9,711 nt of DNA, taken from the NCBI GenBank assembly GCA_934463115.1, contig CAKSIN010000042.1:1-9711 (forward strand), given 5' to 3'. The position numbers and the translations under genes were made by a program. Below are positions 5,290 to 9,711 of this stretch, in pieces. Below the pieces are notes generated by a model, which was given only the letters and a program-made list of their open reading frames with translations, made no database searches and was not told the origin of the DNA. How positions within the stretch are numbered: position 1 is the stretch's first letter; every line of letters starts with the position of its first letter. The DNA is from an uncultured Clostridia bacterium. Lineage in GTDB: Bacteria > Bacillota > Clostridia > UMGS1810.

Positions 5290-7077
5290 ATGAAAAAGAA
5301 AAAAAACGACTTTTACAAAACCATTTTTAAGTACACTTCCGACTATAAAAAGAACCTTATCCTATCTGTTGTATTCGCTATGATGAACGGTGCTGTTCAT
5401 GCCGCGCTGCCGCTCGTAATCAAATATATACTCGATGACGCAATACAGAACGCGGCTCTGTCGGACGCGATGCGCCTGCGCCAAACCGCAATCTACTGCG
5501 CGGTATACGTCGGACTCGCCGTTATTCAGATATCGTCCTGGGCAGTAGGTTACCGCAATCTGCTTGTGGCACTTGAAGGTTTTTTGTTCAACATACGTTC
5601 GGCATTCTTTCGCCACATTCAGACTCTCTGCATGAGATTTTACGACAAAACATCCTCGGGAGAGCTGTTTAACTACATTATGGGTTCACCGATAGCCAAT
5701 CTCAAGAACTTCTTGTACCAGTTCGCAATGTATGTCCCGATTCAATCGGTATCGCTCGTTGTTTCGCTGGTTGCAATGCTTTCGTACGATTGGCTGCTGA
5801 CTCTTGTGATGGTGCTGATTATCTCGGCTTCGTGCGCGTTCAACTTCTTTTCCAGAAAAAGAATCCGCACCCTGTCGGGCGACCTTTTGCGCAGCGAATC
5901 CGAGGCGAGCAAGTATATTGACGATATGCTGCACGGCAGCAGCGCAATCAAGATGTATGCCATTGAGGACGATATCCATGCCAGCTTTGAGCAGCGGCTC
6001 GACGCTTTGAAAAACAAGGGAATCCGCCTGACATACACCCAGTGGAAAGAGGGCGCAAAACCCGAGCTCACCCAATACATAGGCACGGCAATAATATACC
6101 TTGTCGGAGCGTTTTCGTGCATTTACCGCGGTCTCACCGCCGGTGAACTTGTGGCATTTGTAAGCAGCATGAGCATAATCATGGCATCGATGAACACGTG
6201 GTTTAACGTTAACCTGATACGTTCCAACGCGGAGGCAGGGCTCGACAGGATAAACACAATACTGAATCAAAAAACCACCACGCCCGAAAACAGCGGCCAT
6301 GTGCGCGATATATCAATCGAACGCGAACATGCAAAAAGAAAAAATATGCCGTGCATCGAATTTAAAAATGTTTCGTTTGCATACGACAGCCGAAAGATAT
6401 TTGACAACCTGAACTGCAAAATGGAATACAACAAAAGCTACGGCCTCGTCGGCTCGAGCGGAAGCGGAAAAAGCACAATCGTCAAACTCATTATGCGCCT
6501 GTACGAAGCCGACAGCGGCGAAATACTTTTCCACGGGCGGGACATCAAAGATTTCAGCCTTCATGATTTAAGGCGGAATATCGGAATTGTGCCGCAGGAT
6601 CCCTTTATTTTCCACACAAGCATACTGGAAAATATTCGAATGGCGAATCCCGAGGCACCTATGATAGAGATTATAAACGCAATGGAAACGGCGCGCGTTC
6701 ACGAATTTGTAAACGACCTGCCCCACGGCTGGAACACCATAGTCGGCGAAAACGGATTCAATCTGTCCGGCGGACAGCGGCAGCGAATTGCAATAGCACG
6801 CGCCATACTCGGCAATCCGGATATACTGATATTTGACGAGGCAACCTCGGCTCTTGACAATATTTCGGAAAAGCACATACAGCACGCCATGGAAGAGCTC
6901 ATGCACAAGCACACCGTTATAATGATTGCCCACCGGCTCACAACCGTTGAAAAAGCCGACTGTATATTCGTATTCGACAAAGGAAAAATAATTCAGAGCG
7001 GAACATTCGATGAGCTTAAAAACACGGACGGTATGTTCAAAGACATGCTGGAAATATCGGAGGACAATATTCTGTAA
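5290..7077 (+). CDS. ABC exporter half-transporter (fused membrane and ATPase domains)
   Basis: A 595-residue exporter of the MsbA/LmrA/BmrA type. The N-terminal half (about 1-330) contains roughly six membrane segments, including about 22-44, 67-88, 146-167, 168-186, 263-283 and 286-306. The C-terminal ATPase has every catalytic motif: Walker A GSSGSGKST (388-396), Q-loop Q436, signature LSGGQ (492-496), Walker B ILIFDE (512-517) with catalytic E517, D-loop SALD and switch H548. ATP hydrolysis should therefore be intact. No partner half-transporter lies beside it, so a homodimer is the simplest reading. The substrate (drug, lipid or peptide) cannot be told from sequence, and there is no peptidase domain. 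The start follows a weak GGGCGGTG site. It is a single-gene unit divergent from glmS. Confidence 0.93.
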   Translation: MKKKKNDFYKTIFKYTSDYKKNLILSVVFAMMNGAVHAALPLVIKYILDDAIQNAALSDAMRLRQTAIYCAVYVGLAVIQISSWAVGYRNLLVALEGFLFNIRSAFFRHIQTLCMRFYDKTSSGELFNYIMGSPIANLKNFLYQFAMYVPIQSVSLVVSLVAMLSYDWLLTLVMVLIISASCAFNFFSRKRIRTLSGDLLRSESEASKYIDDMLHGSSAIKMYAIEDDIHASFEQRLDALKNKGIRLTYTQWKEGAKPELTQYIGTAIIYLVGAFSCIYRGLTAGELVAFVSSMSIIMASMNTWFNVNLIRSNAEAGLDRINTILNQKTTTPENSGHVRDISIEREHAKRKNMPCIEFKNVSFAYDSRKIFDNLNCKMEYNKSYGLVGSSGSGKSTIVKLIMRLYEADSGEILFHGRDIKDFSLHDLRRNIGIVPQDPFIFHTSILENIRMANPEAPMIEIINAMETARVHEFVNDLPHGWNTIVGENGFNLSGGQRQRIAIARAILGNPDILIFDEATSALDNISEKHIQHAMEELMHKHTVIMIAHRLTTVEKADCIFVFDKGKIIQSGTFDELKNTDGMFKDMLEISEDNIL

Positions 7078-7085
7078 TGCACGGT

Positions 7086-7940
7086 TCATTTTGACGTGTG
7101 ACCGCTGCGGATCGCTGCAGCGCACTCACCCATTGTAACGGCTGTGTTTTTGCACAGCTCGGATATCATGCCGCCGCACGTTACCTCGCCGATGAAGCGC
7201 CCGTCTTTTTCTACAAGATAGACCGTGACATATTCGCATGTTACGGTTCCGACAAGGCAAATGGCGCGGCAGGTGTCCTGCACGCGAACATAGCGGATTT
7301 TTGCGGCCGACTCAATTTCACCGGTCAAAATTCGCTTGCGCAGACACAGCAAAAGTTCGTTTTCACGGCGGAGGTTGAACAAAACAAACAACCCGACAAC
7401 GGCAAAAGAAAAATTGCTCCCGGTATCGATAAAGACAAACATTCCGAGAATAAAGACAATGCCGCCGACAGCGGCGGTCACGGCAATGGTTCTTTTTACC
7501 CCGTTCACAAGGCCGCGGAGATGACACAGCACCGCCTTGAGGATTATTCCGCCGTCAAGCGGAAGCGCCGGCAGAAGATTGAAAACCCCGTCCGCAAGAT
7601 TTGCAATCACAAAGAAGTCGAACATTTCACCGGATATCGAAAAAAAGCGCCTCACCAGGCAGCAGATTCCAATCAGAATAAAGTTGCACAACGGCCCGGC
7701 TGCGGAAATAAATATCTGCCGCCCGGGCTCGTACATCAGCGGCGTGGTTATTGTCAGCCCCCACGGCAATGCCGAGATTCCGAGCACCGGCACCCCAAGC
7801 GCGCGGCATGCCGCCCAGTGAGCCGCCTCGTGCGCAAGAAGCACGGCCGCGGCAACAAACATGCTCTCGGCAGAAAACAAAAGCACCCACACCAAAAGCG
7901 TGAGTGCAAAACGAACACTCGGTTTCAGATATCGAATCAC
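7086..7940 (-). CDS. spoIVFB: M50 site-2-type intramembrane metalloprotease, SpoIVFB-like
   Basis: The 284-residue protein has zinc motif HEAAH (37-41) in the first membrane region, AGPLCN (81-86) at the next, and NLLPALPLDGG (121-131) with D129 as third zinc ligand. These are the defining motifs of the M50B group. Hydrophobic segments lie near 9-33, 75-98, 106-125, 146-168 and 173-187. The last 80 residues are soluble and resemble the CBS-like regulatory tail of SpoIVFB, which is of similar length. In Bacillus, SpoIVFB cleaves pro-sigma-K at the mother-cell/forespore membrane. It starts at GTG: AAGGAG lies 6 bases upstream. The upstream gene stops one base before it, so the two are translationally coupled. 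A different M50 substrate cannot be excluded. Confidence 0.85.
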   Translation of the reverse strand: MIRYLKPSVRFALTLLVWVLLFSAESMFVAAAVLLAHEAAHWAACRALGVPVLGISALPWGLTITTPLMYEPGRQIFISAAGPLCNFILIGICCLVRRFFSISGEMFDFFVIANLADGVFNLLPALPLDGGIILKAVLCHLRGLVNGVKRTIAVTAAVGGIVFILGMFVFIDTGSNFSFAVVGLFVLFNLRRENELLLCLRKRILTGEIESAAKIRYVRVQDTCRAICLVGTVTCEYVTVYLVEKDGRFIGEVTCGGMISELCKNTAVTMGECAAAIRSGHTSK

Positions 7941-7941
7941 A

Positions 7942-8853
7942 CTAAACTCCTTTTCTGTGCGGAAGCATAATGTAGTTTTCGGGATTCACACTTTCACCGT
8001 TAATTTTAACTTCAAAATGAAGATGCGGTCCTGTGGATACTCCTGTTGAACCAACCTCACCTATTTTTGTGTTGTCGTCGGTGTTTTCACCGGTTTTAAC
8101 GCATATCTCGGACAGATGCGCATATACCGTGGTTATTTTGTCGTTGTGCTTTATAACAACATACTTGCCGTTCATGTCGTCCGAACCTGTTTTAACCACA
8201 GTCCCCGGAGCTGCCGCAATAACCGTTTGCCCGGCAGGCGCCGCAATGTCCGTTCCCGTGTGCGTTGTTTCCTTTCCGCTGAGCGGATGAACCCTGTTTC
8301 CGAAAACGGACGATACCTCGCCCGGAGTGGGAATACGAAATATCACATCATCGGACTTAGCGGGCACAGCTGCCGAATCCTGCGTAATATCCTCGGGCGG
8401 CGTCGATTGCTGAACGGCGGAATCGTCACTTTCCTCCTGCTTCGGCGCGGCTTTTTCCGGCTTACGGCTTTTATCCTTATCCTTGGAATCGGCTTTTACC
8501 GGGAGATTTTTCCCGTTTGATGATTTTATGCCGAGACTTTTTTCACACATTTCCACACCGCGGCGGAGAATGGCAGCACTTTTTTTCGCACCGTTTTTTG
8601 CCGCCGATACCGCCGGCATAAAGTCGCTTTTCCACTCCGAAAGCGTGTTCGAACGGTACAGAACACGTCTGATACTCTTCCGCGATGCCGAATCCGCCGA
8701 AAAAGAAAACACTATCCCCAACACAAGCAGCAGCACGCAGCACACACAGCGCAGCTCCAAATGAGATTTTTTTGAATGAACCGCGTCCGTGCAAGTCCTC
8801 TTTTTTCGCATAGTCCCGTATTTTTCGCTTCTCCTGCCATATCGCATTTCCAT
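7942..8853 (-). CDS. Membrane-anchored M23 (LytM) peptidase, SpoIVFA-like
   Basis: The 303-residue protein has a basic N-terminus, one membrane span (about 33-53), a long charged linker (about 100-170) rich in Lys, Glu, Asp, Ser and Pro, and a C-terminal M23 domain (about 175-295). The metal and catalytic residues are intact: HTGTD gives H198 and D202, YAHL gives H246, and HLH gives H277 and H279. An active peptidoglycan endopeptidase is therefore possible. Its position directly before an M50 protease, and its anchor plus LytM domain, match SpoIVFA, the inhibitor and scaffold of SpoIVFB; a SpoIIQ-like role or plain wall hydrolase is an alternative. GAGGGCGG lies 7 bases before the ATG at 8853; the ATG two codons later is also possible. 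Confidence 0.82.
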   Translation of the reverse strand: MEMRYGRRSEKYGTMRKKRTCTDAVHSKKSHLELRCVCCVLLLVLGIVFSFSADSASRKSIRRVLYRSNTLSEWKSDFMPAVSAAKNGAKKSAAILRRGVEMCEKSLGIKSSNGKNLPVKADSKDKDKSRKPEKAAPKQEESDDSAVQQSTPPEDITQDSAAVPAKSDDVIFRIPTPGEVSSVFGNRVHPLSGKETTHTGTDIAAPAGQTVIAAAPGTVVKTGSDDMNGKYVVIKHNDKITTVYAHLSEICVKTGENTDDNTKIGEVGSTGVSTGPHLHFEVKINGESVNPENYIMLPHRKGV

Positions 8854-9113
8854 ATTCTCACCGCCCTCAATAATGTATATTCGAAAGCGGAGAATATATG
8901 AAATATATTTAGATATTGTATGTTATATATAAATACCTCACTTTTTGCCGGTTTTACACAAATATATAATATAAAAATGTCAAAAGATGCAGAAATCTAT
9001 TCTAAATCATTGACTTTTCAATGATTTTATGGTAATACTGTTAATGAACATATATGATTTTCTGTTAGATTCTAAAAGTTTGGAAAAATAAATAATTGGA
9101 TAAACCATTATAT
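8854..9113. other. AT-rich intergenic region with one perfect hairpin
   Basis: No credible gene is visible. The sequence is very AT-rich and holds the 5' leader of the M23/M50 operon. The only clear structure is a 10-bp perfect stem, AAATCATTGA (9004-9013) with TCAATGATTT (9018-9027), closed by a cttt loop and followed by TTAT. It is too AT-rich to be a convincing terminator and could be a protein-binding palindrome. Confidence 0.5.
8915..8922 (-). promoter_or_regulatory. Possible sigma-E -10 element of the M23/M50 operon
   Basis: CATACAAT on the minus strand (8922-8915) equals the sigma-E -10 consensus and lies 61 bases before the M23 start codon. The Bacillus spoIVF operon is sigma-E controlled. 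No good -35 match is present 13-15 bases upstream, and the region is very AT-rich, so this is only a candidate. Confidence 0.28.
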
Positions 9114-9152
9114 ATTATGTACGTGATTACAGGTTCCTGCACGTTCTCGCAG
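9114..9152 (+). repeat. Left copy of a 39-bp imperfect direct repeat
   Basis: This segment recurs at 9673-9711 in the same orientation, with both copies sharing GTGATTACA and GCACGTTCTC and differing at about seven scattered positions. The copies bracket 520 bp of other repeats. The right copy is cut by the window end, so the true repeat may be longer. Confidence 0.75.
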
Positions 9153-9180
9153 CTGCGTGACGGAAGAACAATTTAATGTA

Positions 9181-9225
9181 CTCCCTCAGTCACCTGTCGG
9201 TGACAGCTCCCTCATGGAGGGAGCC
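9181..9225 (-). repeat. GAGGGAG-bracketed variable hairpin, copy 1
   Basis: On the minus strand this reads GAGGGAG, a hairpin, GAGGGAG. The central hairpin is GTCACC (9189-9194), loop tgtc, GGTGAC (9199-9204). Next to it, GCTCCCTC (9206-9213) pairs with GAGGGAGC (9217-9224) around a three-base loop, giving a second stem. A related unit lies at 9340-9380 in the opposite orientation. Confidence 0.65.
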
Positions 9226-9245
9226 AAATAGCGGGCATTTTCAAG

Positions 9246-9288
9246 CAAATGCGGTAACCTGCGGAACGGTTGATAACCGTTCCCTGCG
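9246..9288. repeat. Hairpin repeat unit A
   Basis: GGAACGGTT (9263-9271) and AACCGTTCC (9275-9283) form a 9-bp perfect stem with loop gat, preceded by CAAATGCGGTAACC. A second copy with the same lead-in and an altered but still paired stem lies at 9397-9440. Confidence 0.65.
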
Positions 9289-9315
9289 ATTTACCCGGCG
9301 ATAAACGCATGCCGC

Positions 9316-9332
9316 CAAAAAGAGCCTTTTTG
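9316..9332. repeat. Small A/T hairpin inside the repeat mosaic
   Basis: CAAAAAG (9316-9322) and CTTTTTG (9326-9332) form a 7-bp perfect stem with loop agc. Its run of T on either strand gives weak terminator character. Confidence 0.4.
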
Positions 9333-9339
9333 CCTCCAT

Positions 9340-9380
9340 CTCCGAGGGAGGTGGGGATGCGCAAGCATCCTCGGAGGGAG
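9340..9380 (+). repeat. GAGGGAG-bracketed variable hairpin, copy 2
   Basis: GAGGGAG (9344-9350) and GAGGGAG (9374-9380) bracket a hairpin GGATGC (9355-9360), loop gcaa, GCATCC (9365-9370). An outer stem CTCCGAGG (9340-9347) with CCTCGGAG (9369-9376) is an alternative or additional pairing. The brackets match copy 1 at 9181-9225, but the hairpin sequence is unrelated. Confidence 0.65.
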
Positions 9381-9396
9381 TTTGAGTCTTACATAA

Positions 9397-9440
9397 CAAA
9401 TGCGATTACCAACGGAACGACACACAGGTCGTTCCATACG
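9397..9440. repeat. Hairpin repeat unit B
   Basis: The lead-in CAAATGCGATTACC is followed by GGAACGAC (9414-9421), a six-base loop, and GTCGTTCC (9428-9435). Compared with unit A at 9246-9288, the distal stem bases differ on both arms in a way that keeps pairing, while the loop differs freely. Confidence 0.65.
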
Positions 9441-9555
9441 GCGCAATATGTCAATCTTTCCACCAATCAGCTTAAATCAAACAAACATCCTTGCCGCGGA
9501 AAATTGCCCCTCCGATGAGCGGCATTGAGGGCGTGCGGTGGACGCGTTCACGAGC

Positions 9556-9677
9556 AAAATCATTCATAGTGCAAAATCGGCGGCACACATAATCCTATTC
9601 CCTATTGTGACGACGATTTTAGGAAAATGAGCCGCGATGATTTCGCGGCATTTTTCCGGCACGTAATGAATGATTTT
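9556..9677. repeat. Nested palindrome
   Basis: The ends AAAATCATTCAT (9556-9567) and ATGAATGATTTT (9666-9677) are perfect 12-bp inverted repeats. Inside, an AAAATCG/CGATTTT pair and GCCGCG (9631-9636) with CGCGGC (9644-9649) followed by ATTTTT form further stems. Its right end overlaps the start of the direct repeat at 9673. No gene is contained. Confidence 0.7.
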
Positions 9678-9711
9678 GTAAGTGATTACAAGTCTCCGCA
9701 CGTTCTCACAG
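9673..9711 (+). repeat. Right copy of the 39-bp direct repeat, cut by the window end
   Basis: Same orientation as 9114-9152, with the two copies alignable without gaps. The alignment holds to the last base of the window, so the repeat probably continues. Confidence 0.75.

Noticed and set aside
7098..7970. 290-codon plus-strand open frame
   Set aside because: It is antisense to the M50 protease gene, whose motifs and ribosome binding site are clear. The antisense product has no recognisable fold and is extremely rich in basic and polar residues.
9270..9518. 82-codon plus-strand open frame
   Set aside because: It starts inside a hairpin stem, crosses several repeat units and has no ribosome binding site.
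9114..9711. CRISPR array
   Set aside because: Only two imperfect copies of the outer repeat exist, 520 bp apart, and the internal repeats are not regularly spaced.

Overview
The window looks like a chromosomal segment of a spore-forming, low-to-moderate GC Gram-positive bacterium of the Clostridia. The evidence is strong GGAGG-type ribosome binding sites, sigma-A promoters with TTGACA/TATAAT boxes, a glmS ribozyme (a Firmicutes hallmark), a UPF0340/DUF436 protein, and a two-gene operon resembling spoIVFA-spoIVFB of sporulation. No genus can be named from the sequence alone. No phage, plasmid, transposase or CRISPR array was seen.

Layout. Positions 1-400 are non-coding and hold a large nested palindrome (about 55-354) that can fold as a three-way junction, followed by a hairpin (360-397). 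On the minus strand, 912-436 encodes three very short, tandem proteins (42, 50 and 52 aa). All are rich in cysteine pairs, all have one hydrophobic segment, and each has its own strong ribosome binding site. This is the least-described item in the window. A leader with degenerate heptamer repeats precedes a UPF0340 (YwlG-like) gene at 1249-1794 (+). A type II toxin-antitoxin operon (RelB/DinJ-type antitoxin and YafQ-type ribonuclease) follows at 1938-2477 (+), with an operator-like palindrome inside its promoter. It ends in a terminator shared with the convergent operon.

That convergent minus-strand operon runs from a consensus promoter (5178-5149) through a glmS ribozyme (about 5095-4905), glmS (4865-3051) and a GreA-family factor (3026-2526). 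A divergent plus-strand promoter drives a single ABC exporter half-transporter (5290-7077). Eight bases after its stop codon lies the end of a minus-strand pair: an M23 peptidase with one membrane anchor (8853-7942), then an M50 intramembrane metalloprotease (7940-7086). Their order, sizes and domains match SpoIVFA and SpoIVFB, which control processing of pro-sigma-K in sporulating bacilli.

The right end (8854-9711) has no convincing gene. It is AT-rich up to about 9113 and then becomes a mosaic of repeats. These are a 39-bp imperfect direct repeat at both edges (9114-9152 and 9673-9711), two oppositely oriented copies of a GAGGGAG-bracketed variable hairpin, two copies of a hairpin unit whose stems differ by compensatory changes, and a nested palindrome at 9556-9677.

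How the parts fit: glmS supplies glucosamine-6-phosphate for cell wall synthesis and is feedback-controlled by its ribozyme, which may also affect greA. The M23/M50 pair, and possibly the Cys-rich small proteins, point to sporulation functions. The toxin-antitoxin pair and the repeats are accessory content.
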